From assembly GCA_029219885.1 (NCBI GenBank), contig JAQXUH010000058.1, positions 1-40,933 of the forward strand: 40,933 nucleotides of DNA, in the 5' to 3' direction. Below are positions 16,922 to 24,853 of the stretch, in pieces (positions within the stretch are counted from its first letter, which is position 1; every line of letters begins with the position of its first letter). The notes below the pieces were generated by a model. The model was not told where the DNA came from, searched no databases, and was given only the letters and a program-made list of their open reading frames with translations. The DNA comes from Eubacteriales bacterium (GTDB lineage Bacteria; Bacillota; Clostridia; Oscillospirales; Acutalibacteraceae). Position numbers and translations under genes: made by a program.

Positions 16922-18253
16922 ATGGTTAAAGATTTGACCGTAGGAAAGCCCGGTACTGTACTGTGGAAATTTTCTCTGCCTTTGGTGGGAAGTATAATTT
17001 TCCAACAGCTTTACAATATTGCAGACAGCTTTGTGGCAGGAAAGTTTATCGGCGATAACGCACTTGCGGCAGTAGGCAACGGCTACGAGGTAACGCTGAT
17101 TTATCTTGCATTTGCCTTTGGCTGTAACATAGGATGCAGCGTTGTGCTGTCACAGCTTTTCGGTGCAAAAAGGTACAGGGACTTAAAGACGGCAGTAAAT
17201 ACAAATTTCATTTTCAGCGGTGCTTTATGCGGTGTGCTGATGCTTTTTGGTTTTGTTTTTATGAGGCCTTTGCTTCATCTTATAAATACGCCGGCAGAAA
17301 TTATGAGCGACACAATGCTCTATCTTAAGATTTACACCGCAGGTCTGCCGTTTCTGTTTTTCTACAACATTTCAAACGGCATATTCACCGCTTTAGGCGA
17401 TTCTAAAACTCCTTTTGTTTTTCTTGCAGTTTCATCAACTGTTAATATCGGTGCTGACATTTTGTTCGTTACGGCATTTGATATGGGAATTGCAGGTGTT
17501 GCTTGGGCAACATTCATCTGTCAAGGTGTGTCCTGCATACTTTCCGTGGCAGTTATGTTCAAGAGGCTTAAGGGCATTGAATGTGAAAAGCCTGCGTTAT
17601 TCTCTTTTCCGCTGCTTAAAAAGATTGTTAAAATTGCCGTACCGAGCATACTTCAGCAAGGCTTTGTTTCAGTAGGAAATATTATTATTCAGGGCAACGT
17701 CAACAGCTTCGGCACATCTGTTATTGCAGGATATGCGGCGGCTGTAAAGATAAACAATTTTGCTATTACTTGCTTTAACACGCTGTCAAATGCTATGTCG
17801 AATTACACGGCACAGAATTTAGGTGCCGGCAAGCTTGACAGAGTTAAGCAAGGCTACAAATCAGGCGTTCTTATGAGCGGTTTGATTGCAGTTTCATTTA
17901 CTGCGGTGTTTGTACTTTTCAGGAAACAGCTTATCGGTCTGTTTATGAATTCAAGCACAACTGACGCACTTACGGTTGGTATGAAATTTTTGCTTATCAT
18001 TTCGCCGTTTTTCATAATAATTGCAACAAAAATCACCACAGACGGCTTGCTGAGAGGTGCAGGCTCAATGCAGTGTTTTATGATATCTACCTTTACAGAT
18101 TTACTGCTTAGAGTTATACTTTCATTTGTGCTGTCGAGATTTTTCGGCTCAACGGGAATATGGCTTGCTTGGCCTGTAGGATGGGCAGTTGCCGCCGTAA
18201 TATCCCTCAGCTTTTATTTCAAAGGAATTTGGAAGCAGAATAAGCTTCAGTAA
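16922..18253 (+). CDS. MATE-family efflux transporter
   Basis: Cation-coupled multidrug or metabolite exporter in the membrane. The 443 residues hold about twelve hydrophobic segments in two homologous halves. Family features: PLVGSIIFQQLYNIADSFV in helix 1, GDNALAAVGNGYEV, and in the second half PSILQQGFVSVGNIIIQGNV plus AIAGYAAAVKIN-like text, the mirrored repeat. The N-terminal VKDLTVGKPGTVLWKFSLP is typical of Clostridial DinF/NorM-like MATE proteins. Substrate cannot be inferred. It precedes hpt by 26 bases, in one transcript. Confidence 0.94.
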   Translation: MVKDLTVGKPGTVLWKFSLPLVGSIIFQQLYNIADSFVAGKFIGDNALAAVGNGYEVTLIYLAFAFGCNIGCSVVLSQLFGAKRYRDLKTAVNTNFIFSGALCGVLMLFGFVFMRPLLHLINTPAEIMSDTMLYLKIYTAGLPFLFFYNISNGIFTALGDSKTPFVFLAVSSTVNIGADILFVTAFDMGIAGVAWATFICQGVSCILSVAVMFKRLKGIECEKPALFSFPLLKKIVKIAVPSILQQGFVSVGNIIIQGNVNSFGTSVIAGYAAAVKINNFAITCFNTLSNAMSNYTAQNLGAGKLDRVKQGYKSGVLMSGLIAVSFTAVFVLFRKQLIGLFMNSSTTDALTVGMKFLLIISPFFIIIATKITTDGLLRGAGSMQCFMISTFTDLLLRVILSFVLSRFFGSTGIWLAWPVGWAVAAVISLSFYFKGIWKQNKLQ

Positions 18254-18279
18254 AATATAAATGTAACAGGAGAATATTT

Positions 18280-18819
18280 ATGCATCAGGATGTTGAAAAA
18301 ATACTTGTAACGGAAGAAGAATTAAACAAAATTGCTCATCGTCTTGCAAAGCAGATTACAGAAGATTTTGCAGGCAAAAAACTCCTTATCATCGGAGTTT
18401 TAAAGGGCTCTATTTACTTCCTTACCGACCTTTCAAGATATATTGACCTGCCTTGCAATATTGATTTTATTCAGGCATCAAGCTATGGTGCATCAACAGT
18501 TTCAAGCGGTGAAATCAAAATTGTTAAGGACACATATGAAGATTTGACAGGCTTTGACGTGCTTTTAGTTGAGGACATTCTCGACACAGGTAAAACGCTC
18601 AAATACATTCACGATATGCTTTCAAAAAGAAATCCTGAGTCAATCTCCGTCGTTACTCTCCTTGACAAGCCTGCAAGACGAGTTGCAGATATCAAGGCTG
18701 ATTATGTAGGCGTTGATGTACCTGACGCATTCGTTGTGGGTTACGGTCTCGATTATGACCAGCTTTACAGGAATCTGCCGTATATCGGAGTGCTTAAGAA
18801 AAGCATTTACGAAAAATAA
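18280..18819 (+). CDS. hpt: Hypoxanthine phosphoribosyltransferase
   Basis: Purine salvage: hypoxanthine or guanine plus PRPP gives IMP or GMP. The 179-residue length is normal. The PRPP-binding signature VLLVEDILDTGKTL sits about residue 100, KGSIYFLTDLSRYI is the N-terminal loop, SSYGASTVSSGEIKI the flexible hood loop, and DVPDAFVVGYGLDYDQLYRNLPYIG the C-terminal base-binding block. ATG with AGGAGA nine bases upstream. It is second in the MATE operon and is closed by a strong terminator. In many Firmicutes hpt sits with tilS and ftsH; it does not here. Confidence 0.96.
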   Translation: MHQDVEKILVTEEELNKIAHRLAKQITEDFAGKKLLIIGVLKGSIYFLTDLSRYIDLPCNIDFIQASSYGASTVSSGEIKIVKDTYEDLTGFDVLLVEDILDTGKTLKYIHDMLSKRNPESISVVTLLDKPARRVADIKADYVGVDVPDAFVVGYGLDYDQLYRNLPYIGVLKKSIYEK

Positions 18820-18837
18820 ATAAAAGGCAAATCAAAA

Positions 18838-18876
18838 GCCACATTCTGAAATTTTCAGAATGTGGCGTCTTTTTAT
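18838..18876. terminator. Bidirectional terminator between hpt and THUMP methyltransferase gene
   Basis: 13-bp stem (GCCACATTCTGAA with its complement, 18838-18850 and 18854-18866) and a 3-base loop. On the plus strand CTTTTTATTT follows; on the minus strand TTTTGATTTGCC follows. The genes on both sides converge on it. Confidence 0.9.
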
Positions 18877-19988
18877 TTAAAGTACATATAATATTGGCAT
18901 TTTATCATACCGTTATAGAGCTTTCTGCGTTTGTCAGCCTTTCTGCCGAAGGTCTTTTCAAACTCCTCATCAGGAGAAATTATGCCGTAGGACCAACCTC
19001 TTTTGGCAACAAACTTTTCGCCCATAATATGATAAATTTTCTTTGCTTCCTTAATATCAAGCATACGCTCGCCGTAAGGTGGATTGGTGATAAGTGTGCC
19101 TTTTTCGGTAGTCGGGCAGAAGTCCTTAACATCTGCCTGCTCAAGATGCATAAACTTGTCGACCTTGATTCTCTTGGCGTTTGCCATAGTCAGCTCTAAA
19201 GAATGGAAGTCAATATCGCTGCCGAAAGCCGCGAAGTCAGTATCGGTTTTAATAATATCGTGACAGCGTTCTCTCTCCTGTTTCCAAGCAGATTCAGGAA
19301 CAAATCCCCAGCGGTCACATTCAAAATTTCTGTTAATTCCCGGAGCAATATTATTCGCCATCATTGCACCCTCAATAAGAATTGTACCGCTGCCGCAGCA
19401 AGGGTCATACAGCGTATGATAATGACGCAGTCTTGAAAGACCGCAAAGTGCCGCCGCAAGAGTTTCCCTGATAGGTGCGTCGTTCGCCTCAGGTCGATAG
19501 CCTCTTTTATGAAGTCCGATACCTGACGTATCAAGCATAATTGTGACTTCATTTTTCATAATAGAAAACTGAATTTGATGAACAGGTCCCGTTTCCTCAA
19601 ACCAGGAGATGTTGTAATCTTGTTTCAAGGACTCTACAACAGCCTTTTTAATAATCTTCTGGCAGTCGGGAACTGAATGGAGTGTGGAATTAATGCTGTA
19701 ACCCTTAACCGGAAAAGTGTCGGCAGAGCCGATAAACTCCGACCAAGGAAGTGCCTTAACTCCCTGAAAAAGCTCTTCAAAGGTTTCGGCATAAAATCTG
19801 TCAAGGACGATTAAAATTCGCTCAGCGTAACGGCTGTTGATGTTTGCCCTTGCGAGCATTGCCTCGTCGCCCTCAAAAAAGACTCTTCCGTTTTCTGCTG
19901 AAACATTTTCAGCCTCCATCATTTTAAGCTCGTCTGCCACAAGTCCCTCAAGACCTAAAAGGCAAGGAGCAGTCATTAGTAATCTCAT
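18873..19988 (-). CDS. THUMP-domain class I RNA methyltransferase (YpsC/RlmL-type)
   Basis: SAM-dependent base methyltransferase, probably on guanine of rRNA. The 371 residues begin with a ferredoxin-like plus THUMP region (about 1-155: LLGLEGLVADELKMMEAENV and FPVKGYSINSTLHSVPDCQK), then the Rossmann methyltransferase: LYDPCCGSGTILIEGAMM (motif I), FGSDIDFHSLELTMANAKR, and catalytic NPPYGERM (motif IV, N6-adenine/N2-guanine type). It matches the single-module Firmicute YpsC, similar to the N-terminal half of E. coli RlmL. The ATG lies right behind the divIC terminator with AGGA upstream; a second ATG at 19976 is possible. The exact rRNA position modified is not inferable. Confidence 0.9.
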   Translation of the reverse strand: MRLLMTAPCLLGLEGLVADELKMMEAENVSAENGRVFFEGDEAMLARANINSRYAERILIVLDRFYAETFEELFQGVKALPWSEFIGSADTFPVKGYSINSTLHSVPDCQKIIKKAVVESLKQDYNISWFEETGPVHQIQFSIMKNEVTIMLDTSGIGLHKRGYRPEANDAPIRETLAAALCGLSRLRHYHTLYDPCCGSGTILIEGAMMANNIAPGINRNFECDRWGFVPESAWKQERERCHDIIKTDTDFAAFGSDIDFHSLELTMANAKRIKVDKFMHLEQADVKDFCPTTEKGTLITNPPYGERMLDIKEAKKIYHIMGEKFVAKRGWSYGIISPDEEFEKTFGRKADKRRKLYNGMIKCQYYMYFK

Positions 19989-20009
19989 AATAAAATTCCT
20001 GTCTTTGTC

Positions 20010-20037
20010 AAAAAAACAGACCGAGAAATCTCGGCCT
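20010..20037 (-). terminator. Rho-independent terminator after divIC
   Basis: 8-bp stem (20018-20025 with 20030-20037, one G-T pair), 4-base loop, followed on the minus strand by a run of seven T. It ends the hupB-rqcP-yabPQ-divIC unit. Confidence 0.88.
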
Positions 20038-20052
20038 GAAAATTCTTACCGT

Positions 20053-20382
20053 TTATTCCGATGCTGAAATATCGTAGAAAACAACCTCGTTAGATTTAAC
20101 ATATCCCTTTTCACGAGCCTTTTTCTCAATATAGTCATCTTTGTTTTCGTTATCAAGAACAGCCTGAAGCTCTTTATTCTCCTTAGTCTGCTCATCATAC
20201 TGAGCACTGACCTCTGCTTTCTGCTGCTCAAGTCGGCTGATGTCACCGCTTTGAGTAACGGCACTGATACCAAAGGCAACAAAAAGAACAGAAAGCACAA
20301 CAGCTATGCCGATATTAACAGCTTTCTTTTCTCTAAAAATGCGGGATATTAAGTTTTTACCCTCTGTTTTTTTCTTCATCAT
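20053..20382 (-). CDS. divIC: FtsB/DivIC-type septum formation initiator
   Basis: Bitopic division protein that, with FtsL and DivIB, activates septal wall synthesis. About 109 residues: a basic N-terminal tail (MMKKKTEGKNLISRIFREKK), one membrane helix (about 22-42), a coiled coil with QSGDISRLEQQKAEVSAQYD, and the C-terminal EKKAREKGYVKSNEVVFYDI that is diagnostic for DivIC/FtsB. Three starts are possible: GTG at 20388, ATG at 20382 and ATG at 20379. The AGGTG site fits 20382 best. It overlaps the yabQ end by 26 bases. The place after yabP-yabQ is exactly that of divIC in Bacillus subtilis. Confidence 0.9.
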   Translation of the reverse strand: MMKKKTEGKNLISRIFREKKAVNIGIAVVLSVLFVAFGISAVTQSGDISRLEQQKAEVSAQYDEQTKENKELQAVLDNENKDDYIEKKAREKGYVKSNEVVFYDISASE

Positions 20383-20791
20383 TGTCACCTATATTATGTT
20401 TTGTTGAAGATTTCAGCACCTTTTCTTTTGTATTATAATACAGAATGTTTACATAATGCAATACTTTTTTAAAACTTTTTAGTCGGTTTTTCACTTTTTT
20501 TAACCGAATTTTAACCTTTTTCGCAATTTTGTTTTCAATATTCCCTGTTACGTAGCCCAAAGTGAATATATATAAAATACATCCCAAGAATATGAAAAGC
20601 AAATAAACCGCTCTGATTTCGCCGTTACTGAAAATCAGAAAAAATGAAAATACCGCAAAAGCGGACACTATCCAAAATAAAAAGTCGACGGCAAATTTCG
20701 AGCTGAAAATCAATCTTAAAAACCGCATAACATCGTAAAACACACCGAGCACCGCACCTGTCAAAGCAGCATAGAACAGTACCTCAGCCAC
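20357..20791 (-). CDS. yabQ: Spore cortex biosynthesis protein YabQ
   Basis: YabQ is a membrane protein of the outer forespore membrane needed for spore cortex formation. The family core is VAEVLFYAALTGAVLGVFYD followed by VMRFLRLIF, then two or three further membrane helices and a basic C-terminal tail. I start at GTG 20791 because that places the first helix at the N-terminus as in the family and because AAGAGG lies seven bases upstream. The frame extends upstream to 20899, but that part only shadows yabP. It overlaps the yabP stop by eight bases. About 144 residues; the long Lys-rich tail (KKVKIRLKKVKNRLKSFKK) is a notable cytoplasmic extension. Confidence 0.85.
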   Translation of the reverse strand: MAEVLFYAALTGAVLGVFYDVMRFLRLIFSSKFAVDFLFWIVSAFAVFSFFLIFSNGEIRAVYLLFIFLGCILYIFTLGYVTGNIENKIAKKVKIRLKKVKNRLKSFKKVLHYVNILYYNTKEKVLKSSTKHNIGDNDEEKNRG

Positions 20792-21050
20792 CGAACAGCC
20801 TCTTAAGAAGTGAGGATGACGAAAACTTTTCGCTGTAAGTGAGAGATACGATTTTACCGCTGACAGTAAGAATTCCGCTTTCCAGATTAAGCTCATCAAT
20901 ATGAAGCAAATCGCCTTTAATAGTCAGTTCGCCGCAGGAGCAGACCGCAAGAATTTCTTCCTCGTTAAAGGAGTCAACATCGCTGATACCTGTTAAGGTA
21001 AGGCTTTCACGATTCGTCAGGCTTAAAGTGTGCTCAGTTGCGTTTTCCAT
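20784..21050 (-). CDS. yabP: Sporulation protein YabP
   Basis: An 88-residue YabP/YqfC-family protein required for spore cortex formation in Bacillus. Seen: HTLSLTNRESLTLTGISDVD, then SFNEEEILAVCSCGELTIKG and LLHIDELNLESGILTVSGKI, the beta-strand pattern of the family. ATG with GGGTGA nine bases upstream. Directly followed by yabQ with overlapping ends. Position between the S4-domain gene and yabQ repeats the Bacillus order. A TATAAT 34 bases upstream of the start (near 21096) hints at an internal promoter, but I see no matching -35. Confidence 0.9.
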   Translation of the reverse strand: MENATEHTLSLTNRESLTLTGISDVDSFNEEEILAVCSCGELTIKGDLLHIDELNLESGILTVSGKIVSLTYSEKFSSSSLLKRLFGG

Positions 21051-21104
21051 AAAATCACCCGATAAATTCTATGCAAACGTATCTAAAAATATTATAATCG
21101 GCAG

Positions 21105-21344
21105 TTAAATCTGCTCGTACATTTTAAGGGCGTCTTCTTTTAACGCGTGCTCCGTAACCTGCAAAACTCTGTAGGTATTCTCCTTTGCACCGAGAGTAAT
21201 TTTAATTTCATCGCCTACTTTAACATCATAAGAGGCTCTTGCAATTTTTCCGTTTACTTCTACCTTGCCGGCGTCACAGGCTTCATTTGCCACCGTTCTT
21301 CTCTTAATAATTCGTGACACCTTTAAATATTTATCAAGTCTCAT
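21105..21344 (-). CDS. rqcP: S4-domain RNA-binding protein RqcP (YabO)
   Basis: RqcP/YabO binds the stalled 50S subunit with RqcH and helps add alanine tails during ribosome-associated quality control. The protein is a single S4 domain: MRLDKYLKVSRIIKRRTVAN, then DAGKVEVNGKIARAS and VKVGDEIKITLG. I use the ATG at 21344 (79 residues), six bases after GAGG; a GTG two codons upstream touches the same GAGG and is unlikely to be used. It follows a hairpin terminator after hupB. The order rqcP-yabP-yabQ-divIC is as in Bacillus. Confidence 0.92.
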   Translation of the reverse strand: MRLDKYLKVSRIIKRRTVANEACDAGKVEVNGKIARASYDVKVGDEIKITLGAKENTYRVLQVTEHALKEDALKMYEQI

Positions 21345-21352
21345 ATACACCT

Positions 21353-21386
21353 CAAAATAAAAGGCACCGACAAAACAATCGGTGCC
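21353..21386 (-). terminator. Terminator between hupB and rqcP
   Basis: Perfect 8-bp stem GGCACCGA/TCGGTGCC (21363-21370, 21379-21386), 8-base loop, then TTTTATTTT on the minus strand. The rqcP ribosome binding site follows directly. It could set hupB mRNA high and let a fraction read through to rqcP. Confidence 0.85.
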
Positions 21387-21407
21387 AAAATTTATAAGTT
21401 ATTTAAC

Positions 21408-21680
21408 TTATTTTACAGCATCCTTAAGAGCTGAACCTGCCTTGAATGAAGGAACCTTAGCTTCAGGAATTTCAATAGTTTCCTTTGTGCGTGGGTTAAG
21501 ACCTGTACGAGCTGCACGAACCTTAACTGCGAATGTACCGAAACCAATAAGAGAAACCTTATCACCCTCTGCAAGAGCTTCCTTGATTGAATCAAGTACT
21601 GCTGATACTGCTGCTTCTGAATCCTTCTTTGAAAGACCAGCCTTCTCTGCTACTGCTGCTGCAAGTTCTGTTTTGTTCAT
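21408..21680 (-). CDS. hupB: HU family DNA-binding protein
   Basis: Small nucleoid protein. The 90 residues fit HU closely: [39 protein letters not shown], the NPRT arm tip at the usual place ([20 protein letters not shown]) and a C-terminal [15 protein letters not shown] with GGAGGAAATTAA spacing. It starts one base after the mazG stop and is followed by a terminator, so it belongs to the mazG transcript and probably accumulates as a short stable 3' portion. HU next to mazG and rqcP is frequent in Firmicutes. Confidence 0.97.
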   Translation of the reverse strand: MNKTELAAAVAEKAGLSKKDSEAAVSAVLDSIKEALAEGDKVSLIGFGTFAVKVRAARTGLNPRTKETIEIPEAKVPSFKAGSALKDAVK

Positions 21681-21681
21681 T

Positions 21682-22506
21682 TTAATTTCCTCCGTTTTGC
21701 TGTTTACCAGCTAATATTTCTTTTGCCTCATTCCACAAACTGTCAAGCACATCTATTGAAGCGTCATTCATAGATATTCCCTTTTGCTGTGCCAATTCCT
21801 CAACAAGCTTAAATCTTTCGACAAACTTGTCGGTAGAGGCCTTGAGAGCCTCCTCGCTGTCAACGTGAAGAAAGCGTGAGATATTCACACAGGAAAAGAG
21901 CACATCGCCGAGCTCTTCTTCAATATTTGCCTGATTGTTTTGGCCGACGGCATTTTTCAACTCGTTAATCTCCTCGTAAAGCTTTTCAAAAGCACCGTCC
22001 TGATTTTCCCAATCAAAGCCGACCTTCGCCGCCTTGCCCTGCACCTTTTGAGCTCTCATCAAAGCAGGAAGCTCAACAGGAATACTATCCATCATTTCGC
22101 TTTGCTTTGAAACACCCTTAATGCTTTGCTTAACAGCATCCCAGCTTGAAAGTGCCTCGGCGGTATTACTCGCTTTAACATCGCCGAAAACGTGAGGATG
22201 ACGGACAACAAGCTTTTTACAAAGCTCGTCGCATACATCATCAAAATCAAAATTGCCTGCTTCACTTTCCATTTGGGTGTGAAGCACCACCTGCATAAGA
22301 ACGTCCCCTAATTCTTCTCTTAAACCGTCCGTACTGTCCTTATTTATTGCCTCAATAACCTCATAGGTTTCTTCAATAAAATTCTTTTTAATCGAACGGT
22401 GTGTTTGCTCTCTGTCCCAAGGACATCCTCCCGGTGCTCGAAGCAGGGCAATAAGAGAAATCAAATCGTTGATATCATATCTATCCTTAAATTCAAAATC
22501 TACCAT
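21682..22506 (-). CDS. mazG: Nucleoside triphosphate pyrophosphohydrolase MazG
   Basis: Hydrolyses (d)NTPs to monophosphates, house-cleaning damaged nucleotides. The protein is 274 residues with two MazG repeats: the first holds the signature [20 protein letters not shown] and [13 protein letters not shown] with [14 protein letters not shown]; the second holds [11 protein letters not shown] and [15 protein letters not shown] start at ATG 22506, which gives the E. coli/YabN-like N-terminus. The longer frame from TTG 22572 runs through the promoter: its TTG is the -35 box itself. There is no tetrapyrrole-methylase domain, unlike Bacillus YabN. First gene of the mazG-hupB unit, behind spoVB. Confidence 0.94.
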   Translation of the reverse strand: MVDFEFKDRYDINDLISLIALLRAPGGCPWDREQTHRSIKKNFIEETYEVIEAINKDSTDGLREELGDVLMQVVLHTQMESEAGNFDFDDVCDELCKKLVVRHPHVFGDVKASNTAEALSSWDAVKQSIKGVSKQSEMMDSIPVELPALMRAQKVQGKAAKVGFDWENQDGAFEKLYEEINELKNAVGQNNQANIEEELGDVLFSCVNISRFLHVDSEEALKASTDKFVERFKLVEELAQQKGISMNDASIDVLDSLWNEAKEILAGKQQNGGN

Positions 22507-22543
22507 ATTCGCCTGCTCACTTTCGATTAACTTGTCATATGGA

Positions 22544-22572
22544 ATTGTACTATAAATAAACAGATTTTTCAA
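22544..22572 (-). promoter_or_regulatory. Candidate mazG-hupB promoter
   Basis: -35 TTGAAA (22567-22572), 17-base spacer, -10 TACAAT (22544-22549). Transcription would start near 22537, 31 bases before the mazG ATG. This decides the mazG start. Confidence 0.65.
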
Positions 22573-22595
22573 GTATTTAAGCCGATTTTTTATAT

Positions 22596-24251
22596 TTATT
22601 TATTGGTTTTTAGCTCGGAAAGTGAAATAATTTTAAGCAAAATGAGCAAAAATGCAAGAATTACTCCGTAAATCAACAAAGAAAGTGCAAAAGACCAAAA
22701 ATCTGACAAACCTGTAAAAACGGCCTCTCTGATAATTTTCACTGCAAAATATACGACAGATGTACAAATTATAGGCTTAACAAATACATTTAAAATACTC
22801 ACCCTGCAATTTATTTTTTTTTTCAAAATCAAAATGCTCCATACCGCAATAATCAAAAAGCCTGCAAAATTTGATACTGCACTTGCGAGAATATTTATTT
22901 CAGCTCTTGAAACCAACAGTAAATTAAGTGTGCACCTGACAACTGCCGAAACTAAAAACGGCAGAATAATCTGCTTTGAATATCCTAAAGACTGAACGCA
23001 GTAAACCGCTGTAGAAGCAATACAGCAAGGCAGCATTGTCACGCCGAAAAGGAAGAGCAAGCTTGAGCCGTTTTCTGCAATATCGCTGTTTGATGAGCCG
23101 TAAAAAAGTGACAGTATATCGCCGCTGAAAAGTGAAAGGACACCGCCTCCTGCACAGGCAAGAACAGAAGTGTATTTCAAAATACTGTTCATCAAAGCCG
23201 TAAATCTTTCCGTTGAGCTTTCGTATGCGGCACTGACGGCAGGAACGGCAGTTACCCCAAGTGACATAACTATTCCCGGCACAAGATTTTTAAAATCGAG
23301 GGCGGCGGAATATATTCCGTAGAGATATGTATAAACATCGTCGCCGCTTATATTGTACTGAAGTGACAGAGCAGCTTTATCCACAAGAGTCAGGCTGTAC
23401 TGTATTGACGCAGTATCAATAAAATTCGCTATACTTTGCACGGCAGTTGCACCAACAAGAGGAAGAGAAAACATAACAAGCTCGTTCATCCCCTCTCTCA
23501 CATCAATTTTGCCTGCCGGGAAAGAATTATATCGGCTGTTTGTATAGACTGCGGAAAATATCCAGCTTGCAATACTTGCAAGGGTTACGCCGAGCATTGC
23601 ACAGGCGGCGGTTAAGGGATAGATTTGCGAAAGTGCATCTTCCTCGCCAGCGGCAGGAATACCGAGAACTGCACCGCTTTTACAGTAGCTGTCGTACAAA
23701 TAAGACATAGAAAACCTTGCAAAAAGCAGACCGAACACCATTTTAAAAAGTGCCTCGATTACCTGACTTAAGGCGGTAGGTTTCATATCGAGATAGCCCT
23801 CGGCAAAGGCTCTTTTGCTGGCGGCAAGGCAGGAAAAGAGTACAGACGGTGCAAGAGCTAAGATTGTATAAAGACTTTTAGGTGACGATGCAACTCCTTT
23901 TGCGTATGGTTCGGCTGCCAAAATCATAATCATCATACCGGCAGTACCCACAATAAAGAACAATCTGCCTGACGCTTTTTTTACTGCTTTAATTTTAAGA
24001 TAGTCGCCTTTGGCATTATATGTGCTCACAAGCTTTGAAAGTGCAATAGGAAAAGCTCCCATAGTTAATGCGTGAATAGGCATACACAAATTATACGCAA
24101 CAGAAAAACAGCCTCTGCCTGCTGCACCAATATAAGCGGTCAAAGGAATTTTATACACAGCACTTATAATCTTTACAACAACAGTTGACACCATAAGAAT
24201 AAATGCCGAGGAAATATATTTTTGCTTGATATTCTGCCTTGCCTTTTTCAA
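22596..24251 (-). CDS. SpoVB/YabM-type MOP-superfamily flippase
   Basis: Polytopic membrane protein of the polysaccharide-transporter (MurJ/SpoVB) group, presumed to flip lipid-linked wall precursors; SpoVB and YabM act in spore cortex or wall synthesis. The 551 residues hold about fourteen hydrophobic segments, with the N-terminal SAFILMVSTVVVKIISAVYK and KIPLTAYIGAAGRGCFSVAY typical of SpoVB. The start is TTG (24249-24251), five bases after AGGTG; no closer ATG exists. Its place just before mazG equals that of yabM in Bacillus, which favours a YabM-like assignment over the separate spoVB locus. Separated from the coiled-coil gene by a terminator. Confidence 0.9.
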   Translation of the reverse strand: MKKARQNIKQKYISSAFILMVSTVVVKIISAVYKIPLTAYIGAAGRGCFSVAYNLCMPIHALTMGAFPIALSKLVSTYNAKGDYLKIKAVKKASGRLFFIVGTAGMMIMILAAEPYAKGVASSPKSLYTILALAPSVLFSCLAASKRAFAEGYLDMKPTALSQVIEALFKMVFGLLFARFSMSYLYDSYCKSGAVLGIPAAGEEDALSQIYPLTAACAMLGVTLASIASWIFSAVYTNSRYNSFPAGKIDVREGMNELVMFSLPLVGATAVQSIANFIDTASIQYSLTLVDKAALSLQYNISGDDVYTYLYGIYSAALDFKNLVPGIVMSLGVTAVPAVSAAYESSTERFTALMNSILKYTSVLACAGGGVLSLFSGDILSLFYGSSNSDIAENGSSLLFLFGVTMLPCCIASTAVYCVQSLGYSKQIILPFLVSAVVRCTLNLLLVSRAEINILASAVSNFAGFLIIAVWSILILKKKINCRVSILNVFVKPIICTSVVYFAVKIIREAVFTGLSDFWSFALSLLIYGVILAFLLILLKIISLSELKTNK

Positions 24252-24264
24252 AACATCACCTGAA

Positions 24265-24296
24265 ACAAAAAATAAGACAGCACAAATGTACTGTCT
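24265..24296 (-). terminator. Terminator of the coiled-coil gene
   Basis: 9-bp stem with one G-T pair (24275-24283 and 24288-24296), 4-base loop, followed on the minus strand by TTATTTTTTG. It stands between the coiled-coil gene and the spoVB-like gene. Confidence 0.78.
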
Positions 24297-24330
24297 TTAA
24301 ACTTCCTTGACATATCAATGATATATCTGT

Positions 24331-24786
24331 TTATTCTTCTGTTTTGTCCTCTGACAAATCGGTAACATCCACGCCCTCTGCTTCAGCTTCTTTGCCGTTT
24401 TGAGAAAAAATATCATAGGTGTGTTTAACCGCATTAGCTCTCGTTTCATTGAAGGCAGCCTTAGCCTCTTCAATTTCCTTGCTATAAACTTCTGCCTTTT
24501 CTCTCAGCTCAGCAATTTGATTTTCTATATCGTGGATAACCTCGTCGCCTATCTCGTCTCCGATAAGAATACCATACATAAACTTTCCGTACTTTTCGTA
24601 AAGCTTTGAAAGCTTAGTTTTAATGTTAATAAGCTCTACCTTTTTACGCTGAAGTTCAATACGTTCAACACTTTTTTTGCTGACAGATTCAGCCACATCT
24701 CTCGTTTTATTAAATACATCCTCAAACATTTCGCTGTTAAAAGAATCTTGTCCGTTTGGGAACAAATCACTAAATTTAATTGGCAT
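24331..24786 (-). CDS. Unrecognised coiled-coil protein
   Basis: I do not recognise this family with confidence. The 151-residue protein begins MPIKFSDLFPNGQDSFNSEM and is almost wholly helical and charged. Long heptad-like stretches run from about residue 25 to 60 (KSVERIELQRKKVELINIKT) and from 85 to 130 (IHDIENQIAELREKAEVYSK), split by a short hydrophobic turn YGKFMYGILIGDEIGDEVIH. The last 25 residues are acidic and probably disordered. There is no signal peptide or membrane helix, so it is cytoplasmic. The ATG at 24786 is preceded by AAGGAG. It has its own promoter and terminator, so it is a single-gene unit between hemZ and the sporulation block. A cell-division, sporulation or phasin-like scaffold role would be guesswork. 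Confidence 0.75.
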   Translation of the reverse strand: MPIKFSDLFPNGQDSFNSEMFEDVFNKTRDVAESVSKKSVERIELQRKKVELINIKTKLSKLYEKYGKFMYGILIGDEIGDEVIHDIENQIAELREKAEVYSKEIEEAKAAFNETRANAVKHTYDIFSQNGKEAEAEGVDVTDLSEDKTEE

Positions 24787-24806
24787 TATTACCACTCCTT
24801 AATATT

Positions 24807-24835
24807 ATTATATTACAAGTTGTAGAATAATGCAA
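24807..24835 (-). promoter_or_regulatory. Candidate promoter of the coiled-coil gene
   Basis: -35 TTGCAT (24830-24835), 17-base spacer, perfect -10 TATAAT (24807-24812). The start of transcription would be near 24800, so the leader is very short, with AAGGAG almost at the 5' end. Confidence 0.55.
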
Positions 24836-24853
24836 TACTCATTGTTCATAAAA

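Noticed and set aside
20792-20899. Upstream part of the yabQ frame
   Set aside because: It is a shadow of yabP; the GTG at 20791 has AAGAGG and gives the family N-terminus.
22507-22572. Longer mazG frame starting at TTG 22572
   Set aside because: The TTG is the -35 box of a good promoter (TTGAAA-17-TACAAT) and has no ribosome binding site; the family N-terminus begins at ATG 22506.
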